Assembly (NCBI GenBank): GCA_022452285.1
Contig: JAKUNG010000018.1
Coordinates: 1-64,000 of the forward strand
Reading direction: 5' to 3'
Origin: Terriglobia bacterium
Lineage (GTDB): Bacteria; Acidobacteriota; Terriglobia; Versatilivoradales; Versatilivoraceae
Length of the DNA: 64,000 bases
Position 1 is the stretch's first letter. Every line of letters starts with the position of its first letter. The notes under the pieces are model-generated. The model searched no databases. It saw only the letters and a program-made list of their open reading frames with translations, and was not told the origin of the DNA. Both the position numbers and the translations under genes were made by a program. This document shows, piece after piece, positions 35,132 to 48,925 of this stretch.

Positions 35132-36133
35132 CTATTTCTTTATTTCCCCTGATAAAATAAGCCGCTGTGGATAGCTTAGATTTACTGAGGATTTGACAGA
35201 AGAATCTAGTTGAATTTTGATTGAAAAAGGTCCTCTTTTCTCCTGTCTAGGTATCATAAAATCAATGACAAAACTTTTATTTATCCAATCAAATGCCTCT
35301 TGAAAGGTATTTGGAATGTCTCCCACTGATTTTGAGGTTAAGATATGACCACCAAGAGTTTTAGTAAGTTGAAGTAAACCCCTGTGATAAATTAAGTTTA
35401 AATCATCGTCTTCAGGGTCAACATGAACCACCACTAGTGGGGCTATGAAAGTCAAAATTGTCTCTGATAAACGCCCTATATCCTCTTGTAATTTTCGTCC
35501 AATGAAACGGCGACTTAAATCTTGGCCATCGCTTTCATTTACGGTGGGATTTTCATAATCATCTCTATAATTTTTAGCATCGCTATCTGTTACAAATAAC
35601 ACAATCACTCTAATGTTGCTCTGATTTAGAACTGATGAGGAGAGGTCCATTAAGGCTTGAAACGATTCTAACAGACCTGACTTACCAATTTGGTTAGTTG
35701 AATCAAGCTTGTCTTGAAGAAGCTGCTTATTATTTGTTGGAGATTGGATCACGGCAATGTCCTCTTGGGCTGAAATTAAACAAACCCAATAGTCAGAGGG
35801 CATTTGCTGGATCTGATAACGAAGAGCTAATTTTGTGGTTTTGCTAATTGTAGGATTGCCAACTAAATCTAGAGCTAAAAAGATAAGAGTTGGATTCCCA
35901 GGTTTTGCCTGTTTAGTAACATTAATTTTTTTTGAGTCGAATAATAGTGATAAGGCATTTTCATCAAATTTAGGGTCAATTGGAATTGATCGATTTAAAA
36001 TCCATAAGGGTAAACGCAAACGAATCATGTTTTTGTTCGGTGCTTCCTGCGAGATCAATACCGTGGGAATTATTAAGTGGAAGCACAACAAAAAAAAAGT
36101 CATTAATGTTGAAAGAAACAAATGTTTTGGCAA
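35132..36133 (-). CDS. Secreted VWFA-related protein, acidobacterial type, degenerate metal site
   Basis: This 333-residue exported protein has a signal peptide (about residues 1-29, ending VLISQEA). A von Willebrand factor A-like fold then spans about residues 80-290. The order resembles the VWFA-related domain common in Acidobacteria: a strand LIFLALDLVG, a later strand VIVLFVTDSDAKN and a C-terminal beta segment after FDWINKSF. The metal-ion-dependent adhesion motif DxSxS is replaced by DLVGN, and the conserved threonine is not evident, so metal-dependent binding is doubtful. A TTG start with AGGA upstream is used. It lies 43 bases downstream of the TonB-receptor-like gene and is probably co-transcribed with it. 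Confidence 0.75.
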   Translation of the reverse strand: MPKHLFLSTLMTFFLLCFHLIIPTVLISQEAPNKNMIRLRLPLWILNRSIPIDPKFDENALSLLFDSKKINVTKQAKPGNPTLIFLALDLVGNPTISKTTKLALRYQIQQMPSDYWVCLISAQEDIAVIQSPTNNKQLLQDKLDSTNQIGKSGLLESFQALMDLSSSVLNQSNIRVIVLFVTDSDAKNYRDDYENPTVNESDGQDLSRRFIGRKLQEDIGRLSETILTFIAPLVVVHVDPEDDDLNLIYHRGLLQLTKTLGGHILTSKSVGDIPNTFQEAFDWINKSFVIDFMIPRQEKRGPFSIKIQLDSSVKSSVNLSYPQRLILSGEIKK

Positions 36134-36176
36134 AACTAGTTCCTAAAATTAAAGATTAAAGAAATAATAGAAATTA

Positions 36177-39122
36177 TTAGAAATTGAATCTTAACCCGAG
36201 TTGTACGACACGTCCCCCTCTTGAACCAATAATTCTTCCAGCATTTATATTGGGATTTTCAATGGATCCAATTGTTGAATCGGGTCTATTCCAGTTTGCA
36301 TGATTGAAGGTATTAAAGGCTTCAGCAATTAAGTCCATGGTCCAATCCTCATTAAGTATCATGCGTTTACTTAGGGACATGTCAACATTCCATAAGCTAG
36401 GATTGCGCAAAGTTGGATGTCTCCGAGGTCCGTTCCCTAGAGTAAAATCAGGTGGTTGAACAAAGGCTGACGGGTTAAACCAACGCAAAGGAGAAGGGTT
36501 GTCGACATGGGGGTCAATGGTGGGCACTACATTGACTCGTAGGGATTCGGCAATACCACCCGTGTTATTGAAAAGGGGCCTGAGACCAATGGGGTTACCG
36601 CCAGCTGCGTTAGCAATTCCACTCAAGCGCCATCCATCGATCAAGGTATTTACCAACCAGCTGCTTTTTTGGACAGGAATAGCTTTTATAAGGGGTAGTT
36701 CATAAAAATAACTGGCAGAAAAACGGTGTGTTCTATCAGAATCGGCAAGTCCTTTTTCAACTAGCAGATTAGTTGAATTCTGAGGCCTGGACCAGTGAGA
36801 CATGTCAGTTATGGTCTTGGCAAAAATATATCTACTACTAAAAGTTAAGCCAGACGATAATTGTTTATCAATTCGCAATGATCCTGCGTGATGGGAAAGA
36901 AAGCCTGTTGGATCACTATCTCCAGATACAATACTTTGAAAATGTGGAAAAGGTCGGAGAGACTGACGAAATTCAAGATCATTCAGCTGGTCCCGAAATT
37001 TCAGAAAATCTGGATGAAGGGGATTAAATTGGCGTCCTGCTCCTCTGAATAGGTGGTTTCCTCTTTCGCCGGTGTATCCCAGCTTAAAAGAGAAATCAAA
37101 GACATCTTTTTCTACTTCCAATTTCCACTCATGAGTATCATTCAGTTTGCCTTTTTGATTAACATAATCAGCGTCCAAATTGTTGGCAGCATCTGGAGTT
37201 GGTTGTGGGGAATTTACTGGGGGAAAACCTTTCCTGAGGAACATGGCTGGTTCCAGCTGTTTGTTTGATGAAACTAGTAGCGGAGTTGAATTAAATCCTA
37301 AAGAGGTGTAGTCAATAGGATAAAGGGGTAATGAATATGAACCCAGAGTATATTTAGCACGGATCACAGTATTACGGTCTCCACTTGGGCTGAAGGCCAA
37401 TCCAGCTCCAGGCAACCAACTATAGTGGGTTGGAATAAAGGAACGTTGTATCCCGTTTTTGCCGGCAAAAATGAGAACCCCAGGTAGGCCATTAGCTGGA
37501 TTTATACCTTTTAGATCCAAGGTTGATTGCCGATTGTATTTTTCACGACGTCCTGTATCAGTTCTCAGCCGAAGTCTAAAGTTCCAGTTAAGCTGAGGAG
37601 TGATCTTATATTCATGTTTAACCGAAGCTTTGTACACCTCTGCCCGATGATAGGAAGGGTGCAGGACTATTGACTGTACCGCACGATCGGCCATTCCCAG
37701 CAGGAATTGGGCAAAGGGACTACCGGTATTATTAATCCCTGGAAGTGAAGTTAATTGTCCGCCAAAGTCAAAGCTTCCTGAAGGATGCCTAGAGCGAAAA
37801 CTATTTAAACGTCTCAAAAATCCCTGAAAAACGAGATTGAAAGTATGATTATTCTTACGGACGATAAGGCCATTTTCTGCGAAATATAGTTCTTTTTTAT
37901 AACGTCTTTGAGTCCGATTACTGCTTCCTAAATCAATCATGTCATCAATCTCAAAGTTAGGAAACACTCCGGGCTGTATCCCACTGAGCCCAAGCTGATT
38001 CGGAAAGTCTATTTGGGAATCGTTGACTTGAACACTTGCATCAGACCGGAAATAGAAACCAAGCTTAAATTGATTGGTGACATTTGGTGAGATATTAAGA
38101 GTATCAGTGAAGTCACCCTCGCTGGAAGTTACACGACGATCAGGTCTTGCAGGATTTGCGGCATTATCAAAAATTGGTGCTGTACCGTCTATGCCAGATG
38201 AAAATCGGCTATTCCAGGTTAATTTGTGATTCATTCCCCTACGGTGATCAATTTTCAGGATTGTTCCGTTGGGGGTATTGGTTTGAACCATATTAGTGAA
38301 GTAATTGTTTTGTAAGAAAGGACCAATGTTAGCATTAGGAAGCGGATAATAGGCGACAGCTTTTTTTGCAACTGGATCGATGCGGTTCTCTGGAATACGA
38401 TTTCCTGGAAATGGATCACGAAGGTATTGAAGGTTTGATCTAGAGATTGGCTGTGAGGAATCATAATCTGGATTGAGGCGAGTAGTAGCTGGATCATATA
38501 TAGTTACTGGTCGGCCAGCATGGTCTACCAAGTCTGAAAAATCCCCTAATCGCTGTTGAACAGTTGGAACTTCAGCTAGTGTTGCATCTGATCGCTTCTC
38601 TCTGGTCCCCTCGTAAGTTATTGAAAAAAAAGTCTTATTCTTTCCATTGTAGAGCTTAGGAATCATGAGAGGTCCTGTTAAATTAAGCCCAAACTGATGT
38701 CTTCGCAGAGTTGATTTTGTTTTGTTGGCCTGTCTTACTTCATGTGGTAAGGCGTCTAAAGCATCATTCCTAAAGTACTCATAAAAGTTTCCTCGATAGT
38801 CACGACGTCTAATCTGAAATCCATTCCCTTTCTGATTGCTGGGATATTGGGTCGAAATCCTTTCAATTTGGTTTTCGTAAGCATCAATTGCCTTGTCAAT
38901 AGAAGGTGGAATCTTTTGGGATTTGGAAGCTGTTTGACTTGTAGAATTTCTAGGAACAAGCAGAGTGGAAAATTCTATGGGATTGGAATTTTGTTTAGAA
39001 TTATGAGATTCAAGAGTTTTTCTTTTGCTATCTTTTGTAAAAACTTGGTTCGCCGACAGAATTCCTGTGAAGTTTGCAAACAATAGAATGGCGATTAAGT
39101 ACTGATAGGTTTTATTTTTCAT
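36177..39122 (-). CDS. Oar-like/TonB-dependent-receptor-type outer-membrane barrel, apparently without plug domain
   Basis: I prefer the ATG at 39122 (981 residues), which leads straight into a signal peptide. A start at 39140 is also possible. After about 90 residues of linker the chain goes directly to FYEYFRNDALDA, which in Oar-like receptors marks the end of the plug and the start of the barrel. LTGPLMIPKLYNGKNKTFF and many aromatic beta-strands follow, and the C-terminus QLGLRFNF carries the final Phe used for BAM-dependent insertion. The N-terminal carboxypeptidase-regulatory domain and most of the plug seen in 1100-1200-residue relatives are missing. I see no TonB box. The substrate is unknown. 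The expected place is the outer membrane, next to the co-directional VWFA-like protein. Confidence 0.85.
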   Translation of the reverse strand: MKNKTYQYLIAILLFANFTGILSANQVFTKDSKRKTLESHNSKQNSNPIEFSTLLVPRNSTSQTASKSQKIPPSIDKAIDAYENQIERISTQYPSNQKGNGFQIRRRDYRGNFYEYFRNDALDALPHEVRQANKTKSTLRRHQFGLNLTGPLMIPKLYNGKNKTFFSITYEGTREKRSDATLAEVPTVQQRLGDFSDLVDHAGRPVTIYDPATTRLNPDYDSSQPISRSNLQYLRDPFPGNRIPENRIDPVAKKAVAYYPLPNANIGPFLQNNYFTNMVQTNTPNGTILKIDHRRGMNHKLTWNSRFSSGIDGTAPIFDNAANPARPDRRVTSSEGDFTDTLNISPNVTNQFKLGFYFRSDASVQVNDSQIDFPNQLGLSGIQPGVFPNFEIDDMIDLGSSNRTQRRYKKELYFAENGLIVRKNNHTFNLVFQGFLRRLNSFRSRHPSGSFDFGGQLTSLPGINNTGSPFAQFLLGMADRAVQSIVLHPSYHRAEVYKASVKHEYKITPQLNWNFRLRLRTDTGRREKYNRQSTLDLKGINPANGLPGVLIFAGKNGIQRSFIPTHYSWLPGAGLAFSPSGDRNTVIRAKYTLGSYSLPLYPIDYTSLGFNSTPLLVSSNKQLEPAMFLRKGFPPVNSPQPTPDAANNLDADYVNQKGKLNDTHEWKLEVEKDVFDFSFKLGYTGERGNHLFRGAGRQFNPLHPDFLKFRDQLNDLEFRQSLRPFPHFQSIVSGDSDPTGFLSHHAGSLRIDKQLSSGLTFSSRYIFAKTITDMSHWSRPQNSTNLLVEKGLADSDRTHRFSASYFYELPLIKAIPVQKSSWLVNTLIDGWRLSGIANAAGGNPIGLRPLFNNTGGIAESLRVNVVPTIDPHVDNPSPLRWFNPSAFVQPPDFTLGNGPRRHPTLRNPSLWNVDMSLSKRMILNEDWTMDLIAEAFNTFNHANWNRPDSTIGSIENPNINAGRIIGSRGGRVVQLGLRFNF

Positions 39123-39290
39123 TTGCTTCTTATAGCTCATTGTATTGCATTAAATCCCATTAAAGACACCATATATTCTATATAGTAGAGGAATGAATTA
39201 TATACTACCTTTTATCAAGAATCATTTTTTGAATAGTGTCGTCGACTTAGAACTGTATATTAGCAATTTTAAGTTAATGAAAAAAACTTA

Positions 39291-39695
39291 CTAGACTTCT
39301 GGATAAGTGCAAAAAATTTTTTCTAAAGCAGGTTGATTGGCAGCAGGAAAAGAATAATTTTTTAATTCCTTTGGATACACCCATTTAAATTGTTGACACC
39401 CTACGGCTTTGACGTTTCCGTTTAAATAGCGACACCAAAAAAAAATCAAATGAACAATTTTTTCAGGGTACTCATGCTTGATGAGAAATTTTTTTTTCTC
39501 TATAACCACTTGGATTTTGAGTTCCTCCAAAAGTTCTCTAGTTAAGCATTCTTCAAAAGATTCTTTAGACATTTTTTTGCCTCCAGGAAATTCCCAGAGA
39601 TGAGGTAAATGGGCATCGGCTAACCTTTGAGTAATGAGAATTCGTCCTTGGTGAAAAATTAGACCTATAGCAACTTCAACTGTTGGTTTTATCAC
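39291..39695 (-). CDS. Nudix hydrolase, MutT-like
   Basis: The 134-residue protein has a complete Nudix box: GGKKMSKESFEE followed by RELLEELK, matching Gx5Ex7REUxEE, with Lys in place of the last Gly. The preceding HLPHLWEFPGG is typical of the MutT group that removes 8-oxo-dGTP from the nucleotide pool. Other substrates cannot be excluded. It starts with GTG at 39695. The AAGGA ribosome site ten bases upstream lies in the first copy of a tandem duplication. It is the most upstream gene of the minus-strand block and faces away from the ATP synthase operon. Confidence 0.88.
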   Translation of the reverse strand: MIKPTVEVAIGLIFHQGRILITQRLADAHLPHLWEFPGGKKMSKESFEECLTRELLEELKIQVVIEKKKFLIKHEYPEKIVHLIFFWCRYLNGNVKAVGCQQFKWVYPKELKNYSFPAANQPALEKIFCTYPEV

Positions 39696-39705
39696 AGGAT
39701 GGTTA

Positions 39706-39762
39706 TCCTTGGTTATTAAAGTGATTAATGGTTGTCCTTGGTTATTAAAGTGATTAATGGTG
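39706..39762. repeat. Tandem duplication of 28-29 bases upstream of the Nudix gene
   Basis: Copy one is 39706-39734 and copy two 39735-39762. They share TCCTTGGTTATTAAAGTGAT and the following bases and differ by one inserted T. On the minus strand each copy carries an AAGGA sequence, and the copy nearest the Nudix gene supplies its ribosome site. The near identity suggests a recent slippage event. Confidence 0.9.
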
Positions 39763-39823
39763 TCCGGAGTATTTTAAAAGAATTTATCTGGTTTTCAGTC
39801 TAACGGTCCTAGAAAGACGTAAC

Positions 39824-39852
39824 TTGACCAAGCCTGTTACTTGTGATATTTT
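39824..39852 (+). promoter_or_regulatory. Candidate promoter of the ATP synthase operon
   Basis: TTGACC at 39824-39829 and TATTTT at 39847-39852 are 17 bases apart, about 110 bases upstream of the first gene. An inverted pair GTAAC/GTTAC overlaps the -35 region. The -10 box is weak, so this remains a guess. Confidence 0.35.
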
Positions 39853-39961
39853 TCCCATACTTTAGTTCGAGGACTTCCAACCTACTCATCTTCTATTTAT
39901 TATAGAAAAATTGGCAGGTTATCAAATTCTAATTATTTACGGACCTGTCAAATAGCTAAAA

Positions 39962-40384
39962 ATGGACTTAGTTCAAGTAGATCTTTCAGTTGTCATCATA
40001 CTTTTACTTGTATGGTCTCTTTATTTTATATTAAAACGGTCATTTTTTGATCCAATTAATAGGATACTGGAGGAAAGGGACTTAGCAATCAATGGGGCAC
40101 AAAAGGAGTCTCTCCAAAAGGGAAAAGAATTGGAGGAGAAATCTCGGATCTACCAGGAAAAATTGAATACAGCTCGTTTGGAAGTATATAACCAACAAGA
40201 AGTTCTTCGAACCGAAGGTTTAAATGAACGAACTCAAATTATTCATAAGGCACGTGAAGAATCAGAAGATATTATTCAATCTACTAAAAAAGAACTTCAG
40301 GGCCAGGTAGTAAATGTAAAGAAAGATCTGGAATCTGAACTAACGCCTATCGCTGATGGAATTGTTAAAGCGATCCTACGCTAA
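39962..40384 (+). CDS. F-type ATP synthase subunit b' (second b-type stalk subunit)
   Basis: This 140-residue peripheral-stalk subunit has one N-terminal membrane helix (about residues 6-26), then RSFFDPINRILEERD, the classic b-subunit juncture. A long charged coiled coil fills the rest. Together with the following b gene it would form a b-b' heterodimer linking the F0 base to F1. It lacks the C-terminal delta-binding extension of longer b chains. It is the first gene of the operon. The a and c subunits, normally placed before b, are absent. The ATG follows a run of A without a strong ribosome site. Confidence 0.88.
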   Translation: MDLVQVDLSVVIILLLVWSLYFILKRSFFDPINRILEERDLAINGAQKESLQKGKELEEKSRIYQEKLNTARLEVYNQQEVLRTEGLNERTQIIHKAREESEDIIQSTKKELQGQVVNVKKDLESELTPIADGIVKAILR

Positions 40385-41036
40385 ATATCGTTTAGGGAAG
40401 TATTTCGTAACCAGTGTTATTTGTATGCTGGTAGTCCTTTGTGTTCCCTTGAAAAGTATTGGGTTAGGGGATGAACTACATCCTGATGGTGCTCAAACTT
40501 CATCTAAGATTGATTCAGTTGAATTGGAACATGGAAACAAGCAAGATGAAGAACACCATGGTAATCCTTGGTCAATTATCTGGAAGTGGGGTAATTTTAT
40601 CTTATTGTTTGGTGGTCTTGCTTACTATTTGCGCCAACCGCTGAAGGAGTTCTTGAATGCAAGAGCACATAGCATTGAACAAGGTTTAATTAGTGGAAAA
40701 AAAGCACAAAGAGAGGCGTCTGAAAAAATTGCAGAAGTAGAAGCTAGGTTGGCTGGAATTAGCAATGAAATAGAAGCCCTTAAGATTAAAGCCACAAAAG
40801 AAGGAGAAATTGACAAAGCTAGAGTTATAAATGATGCTAAGTTAGAAGCCGAAAAAATTCTAGAATTGGCTAAACGAGAAATCAAGGGTCTCCAGCGATC
40901 AGCATATTTGGAATTAAAAGCACAAGTTGCTGAGTTAACGGTACAGATAGCAGAAAAACAATTGAGAAGCGGACTAGGACCTGCTGAGAATCAAAGAATT
41001 ATTTCAAGGTTTGTCCAGTCACTGAAAGAAAAGTAA
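40356..41036 (+). CDS. atpF: F-type ATP synthase subunit b with N-terminal signal-like segment
   Basis: The frame starts at ATG 40356, overlapping the b' gene by 29 bases, and gives 226 residues. Residues about 18-38 are hydrophobic and look like a signal peptide. An acidic-polar stretch follows, and the true stalk helix NFILLFGGLAYYL at about 78-90 leads into LRQPLKEFLNARA and the long coiled coil. A cleavable or extra N-terminal segment on b is unusual compared with the ~160-residue E. coli protein. The exact start is uncertain: ATG 40425 lies inside the hydrophobic part, and no start shows a clear ribosome site. The stalk and C-terminal EKQLRSGL region are normal. Confidence 0.88.
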   Translation: MELLKRSYAKYRLGKYFVTSVICMLVVLCVPLKSIGLGDELHPDGAQTSSKIDSVELEHGNKQDEEHHGNPWSIIWKWGNFILLFGGLAYYLRQPLKEFLNARAHSIEQGLISGKKAQREASEKIAEVEARLAGISNEIEALKIKATKEGEIDKARVINDAKLEAEKILELAKREIKGLQRSAYLELKAQVAELTVQIAEKQLRSGLGPAENQRIISRFVQSLKEK

Positions 41037-41103
41037 TTTCAACAAGGTGTGTAAGGTTCACTGAAAGTTAGCTTATCAAATTTTTTCCAGATGGGGTTGA
41101 AAC

Positions 41104-41637
41104 GTGGCAGCAATCGATAATCATTTTGCCAAGGCATTGGTCGAAGTTACCTTTGAGCTTAATCAGTATGAAAGAGTCGATCGTGATCTAAACCAGTTCA
41201 ATCAGTTACTCCAGAACAACCAAGAGCTAAATGCTTTTTATAAGAATCCAGTTATTTTGGTAAGTCAGAAAAAAAGCAGCACTTCACAGATTCTTTCCAA
41301 GTTAGGTTTTAGTAAGATATCTTCTAATTTTCTCTTTATTCTTGTAGATAGGAACCGTATCGATCGGCTCAATGTAATTTTAGAAGCTTTCAGACAAGGA
41401 GTAAGAGAACGTTTAGGAGTTCTTTGGGTTAATGTCACAACTTCTATTGACATTGATGGAGATACTCAGAATCATTTAATGGCAGCTCTTTCTAAATTTA
41501 GTGGGAAAGAGGTTCAGCTGCAGTTTAATACTGACCCCCAAATATTAGGTGGGGTCATCGCACGTGTTGGCGATACTATTTATGATGGTTCGGTTCGACA
41601 ACAGTTACAGTTAATTAAGGACCAGCTCAGTTCGTAG
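41104..41637 (+). CDS. atpH: ATP synthase subunit delta
   Basis: Delta caps the F1 head and joins it to the b stalk. The 177 residues have the helical N-terminal domain (NHFAKALVEVTFELNQYERV) and the C-terminal segment with GKEVQLQFNTDPQILGGVIARVGDTIYDGSVRQQL (recognised by DPQILGG and YDGSVR). The start is a GTG at 41104. It lies between b and alpha as usual. Confidence 0.94.
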   Translation: MAAIDNHFAKALVEVTFELNQYERVDRDLNQFNQLLQNNQELNAFYKNPVILVSQKKSSTSQILSKLGFSKISSNFLFILVDRNRIDRLNVILEAFRQGVRERLGVLWVNVTTSIDIDGDTQNHLMAALSKFSGKEVQLQFNTDPQILGGVIARVGDTIYDGSVRQQLQLIKDQLSS

Positions 41638-41663
41638 GTTTGACCTATCCATGGAGAAACTAA

Positions 41664-43205
<1,542 letters not shown>

Positions 43206-43292
43206 ATTCATAGAGTTTGTCAGCTTTTGGTTAAAAAATTAAGTTAGAAGGTTTTATCTTAGATAAAATAAAACAATTTCCACTGGTTCCAT

Positions 43293-45586
<2,294 letters not shown>

Positions 45587-45600
45587 GTGGTATAAAAGCA

Positions 45601-46026
45601 ATGACAACTTTGAAGCTTGAAATTGTTTCTCCTGATAGGTTGGTTCTAGCTGAGGAAGTGGAAGAGTTACAAATTCCCGGTAAAGCTGGCTATATAGGTG
45701 TTCTCCCAGGCCACACACCTTTGGTAACTGAGCTTGATATTGGAGAGATGAGCTATAAAAAAGAAGGACAATCTCAGTATGTTTCGATAGTTTTTGGTTA
45801 TTGCGAAATTTCGTCAGACAGAATTAATATATTAGCTGAGAAAGCTGAAAAGGCTGAGGAGATTGATTTTTCTAGAGCTGCAGAGTCCCACCATCGAGCT
45901 GAAGAAAGGCTGTCTAATCTCCAAGCTACTGACATTGATTTTGATCGGGCTGCTTCTAGTTTAAAAAGAGCTAAAACTCGCATGGAAGTCAGTAAAAAAA
46001 CTGGAAATGCCCATTCCAATGAATGA
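45601..46026 (+). CDS. atpC: ATP synthase subunit epsilon
   Basis: Epsilon binds the rotor and can inhibit hydrolysis. The 141 residues include the beta-sandwich (LEIVSPDRLVLAEEVEELQIPG, YIGVLPGHTPLVT) and a two-helix C-terminal domain. It closes the ATP synthase operon, 14 bases after beta. A possible attenuator or terminator follows immediately. Confidence 0.95.
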   Translation: MTTLKLEIVSPDRLVLAEEVEELQIPGKAGYIGVLPGHTPLVTELDIGEMSYKKEGQSQYVSIVFGYCEISSDRINILAEKAEKAEEIDFSRAAESHHRAEERLSNLQATDIDFDRAASSLKRAKTRMEVSKKTGNAHSNE

Positions 46027-46035
46027 AAAAATAGA

Positions 46036-46098
46036 ATGAGGGATAATTCTCGTGTCCTTCTACTTCTTTATATTATAAGTTTTAGTAATGATTATTAA
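46036..46098 (+). CDS. Candidate leader peptide with four consecutive leucine codons
   Basis: A 20-codon frame starts with ATG nine bases after the atpC stop. It contains VLLLLYII, with Leu codons CTT CTA CTT CTT at 46057-46068, and ends with TAA at 46096-46098. It is followed by a hairpin (46141-46177) and a T-run terminator (46191-46218) before the homocitrate-synthase-like gene. This is the layout of a leu-type attenuator leader. The frame has no strong ribosome site, so it may not be translated. Confidence 0.35.
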   Translation: MRDNSRVLLLLYIISFSNDY

Positions 46099-46140
46099 AG
46101 AACGGTGAAAAAAGATTTTTAAGGAAAAAGCTTTTGAAAA

Positions 46141-46177
46141 AGTTGGAGTAAATGGTTATTGATAAGTTCCTCCAACT
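46141..46177 (+). promoter_or_regulatory. Hairpin in the putative attenuator
   Basis: AGTTGGAG (46141-46148) pairs perfectly with CTCCAACT (46170-46177). The left arm could instead pair with CTCTCACT (46203-46210), the right arm of the terminator, with one mismatch and one G-U, so it could act as an antiterminator. A small frame starting at ATG 46152 runs through the loop and ends at 46187. Confidence 0.45.
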
Positions 46178-46190
46178 GTTCATTTAATCG

Positions 46191-46218
46191 GTGAGAGAGA
46201 TGCTCTCACTTTTTTTTT
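46191..46218 (+). terminator. Rho-independent terminator upstream of the homocitrate-synthase-like gene
   Basis: GTGAGAG (46191-46197) and CTCTCAC (46203-46209) form a 7-base stem with a 5-base loop, followed by nine T (46210-46218). It either ends the ATP synthase operon or works as the terminator of an attenuator for the gene starting at 46288. Confidence 0.8.
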
Positions 46219-46278
46219 GGTTTGCTATTTAATTTCGATGTGCCAAGATTTGGTTTTAGACGTGGCTATACCGAATGA

Positions 46279-47415
<1,137 letters not shown>

Positions 47416-47542
47416 ATTTATGACCAACTTTTAGAACATACCTTAACTTAAAAATCTCTAACTGTTTATTCCCAGTTTTCTAAATAAATCTAGGCTTGTG
47501 TTATGGTTTGACTGATCTCTGGGCTTTAACTAAACTATTATT

Positions 47543-48343
47543 ATGATTACTAATAGTTTTTATTTTGTAGTTTTTAAAAAAAGTATTAGCTATCTCTCTT
47601 TGACTTGCCTGTTTACTCTATTTACCCCACAAACGCTATTTACCCAGTCCGACTTTTTAAATAGGTCTGAAAGAAAAGCACGGCAGATTTTAAAAAAAAC
47701 TATTTTATCTTTAGGAGGTTCTTCCTATATAACGGCTGAAAATATAGTAAAAGAAGGTAAAATTTTTGGATTCCGTCAGGAGAATCTTAGGGCTGCTAAC
47801 AAATTCCGGATGTTTGAAAAACATCCTTTAAAACGGCGAGTTGAATTCGGTGACAAAGGAGAAATCGTATATATAAATGATGCTACTAAAGGCTGGAAAA
47901 TCAAATATAAGGATGTTAAAGAACAGTCAAAAGAGGAAATCAAATTTTTTCTAATAAGCATGAAGCACACTTTGGATCATGTTTTGCGCTTCCGTCAAAA
48001 AGAAAAAGGTATGAAGATTAGGTATTTGGGAAAAACTCGATCTCATCTTTTGATTTTAGAGGGTGTACAATTAATGGATAAAGAGGGAGACAAAATCAAA
48101 ATCTATGTAAATGCCCATGACTTCTTGCCCGTCAAAATGGAGTTTAAATCACCTCCATTTGGAAAGCGGTGGGCTACTGAAGATAAATTATTTTTTCATA
48201 ATTACCATAAGATTAATGGGATTAAAATTCCTTTTACTACAATTCTTAACTCTAATGGTTTTAAGGCTACGGAAACCCAGCTTAGTTCAGTTAAGGTGAG
48301 TTCTAGTCTTTCGGATTCGCTATTTTTACCTCCAAAGGAATAG
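47543..48343 (+). CDS. Exported protein, probably LolA/LppX-like beta fold
   Basis: This 266-residue protein has a hydrophobic signal segment (about residues 14-34, ending in FTQSDF). It continues as alternating beta-strands with motifs KARQILKKTILSLGG, KEGKIFG and VYINDATKGWKIKY. The order resembles outer-membrane lipoprotein-sorting (LolA-like) proteins frequent in Acidobacteria, in which the C-terminal LPVKMEFKSPP strand is typical. There is no lipobox. I could not assign a precise function. It lies just before hslV on the same strand, with a 24-base gap. Confidence 0.6.
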   Translation: MITNSFYFVVFKKSISYLSLTCLFTLFTPQTLFTQSDFLNRSERKARQILKKTILSLGGSSYITAENIVKEGKIFGFRQENLRAANKFRMFEKHPLKRRVEFGDKGEIVYINDATKGWKIKYKDVKEQSKEEIKFFLISMKHTLDHVLRFRQKEKGMKIRYLGKTRSHLLILEGVQLMDKEGDKIKIYVNAHDFLPVKMEFKSPPFGKRWATEDKLFFHNYHKINGIKIPFTTILNSNGFKATETQLSSVKVSSSLSDSLFLPPKE

Positions 48344-48367
48344 TCATTTTTTTCTGCTAGGAGACTT

Positions 48368-48895
48368 ATGATTAGATCAACAACTGTCATTTGTATTAGA
48401 AAAGATGGAAAAACGGTCGTTGCCGCTGATGGCCAAGTAACTCTTGGAGAAACAATCATTAAAAAGGGCGCTAAAAAAATTCGCCGATTATATAATGGGA
48501 AAGTTTTAGCTGGTTTTGCTGGATCAACAGCGGATGCCTTTGCTTTGTTTACTCGCTTTGAAGGTAAACTGGAGGAATTTCGTGGTAATCTGTCGAGGGC
48601 TGCTGTTGAGCTAGCGAAGGAGTGGAGAACAGACCGGGCCCTTCGTCATCTTGAAGCTTTATTGGTAGTTGCTGACAAAGAGAAAATATTTTTAGTTAGT
48701 GGTAATGGAGATTTAATTGAGCCTGATGATGGAATTGCAGCTATAGGTTCTGGTGGTCCTATTGTAATGGCAGCTGCTCAAGCTTTGGCTAGGCATTCTA
48801 GCTTATCAGCTTCAAAGATAGCTACTGAAGCTATGAAGATTGCAGGTAACATTTGTATTTATACAAACTTAGAGACTTTGATTGAAGAACTTTAA
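48368..48895 (+). CDS. hslV: ATP-dependent protease HslV, peptidase subunit
   Basis: HslV is the proteasome-like threonine protease that works with HslU. After a short propeptide MIRS the mature N-terminus would be Thr-Thr ([11 protein letters not shown]). The conserved blocks [23 protein letters not shown] (GQVTLG core), [10 protein letters not shown] and the C-terminal IGSGG are in place. At 175 residues it is normal. AGGAG is correctly spaced before the ATG at 48368. hslU starts 30 bases after its end. Confidence 0.97.
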   Translation: MIRSTTVICIRKDGKTVVAADGQVTLGETIIKKGAKKIRRLYNGKVLAGFAGSTADAFALFTRFEGKLEEFRGNLSRAAVELAKEWRTDRALRHLEALLVVADKEKIFLVSGNGDLIEPDDGIAAIGSGGPIVMAAAQALARHSSLSASKIATEAMKIAGNICIYTNLETLIEEL

Positions 48896-48925
48896 AGAAC
48901 TTGTTTCAATTTAGATTTAGAACAA

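Noticed and set aside
37053..37268. 71-codon plus-strand frame inside the receptor-like gene
   Set aside because: It is fully antisense to the barrel gene, whose protein sequence is clearly real.
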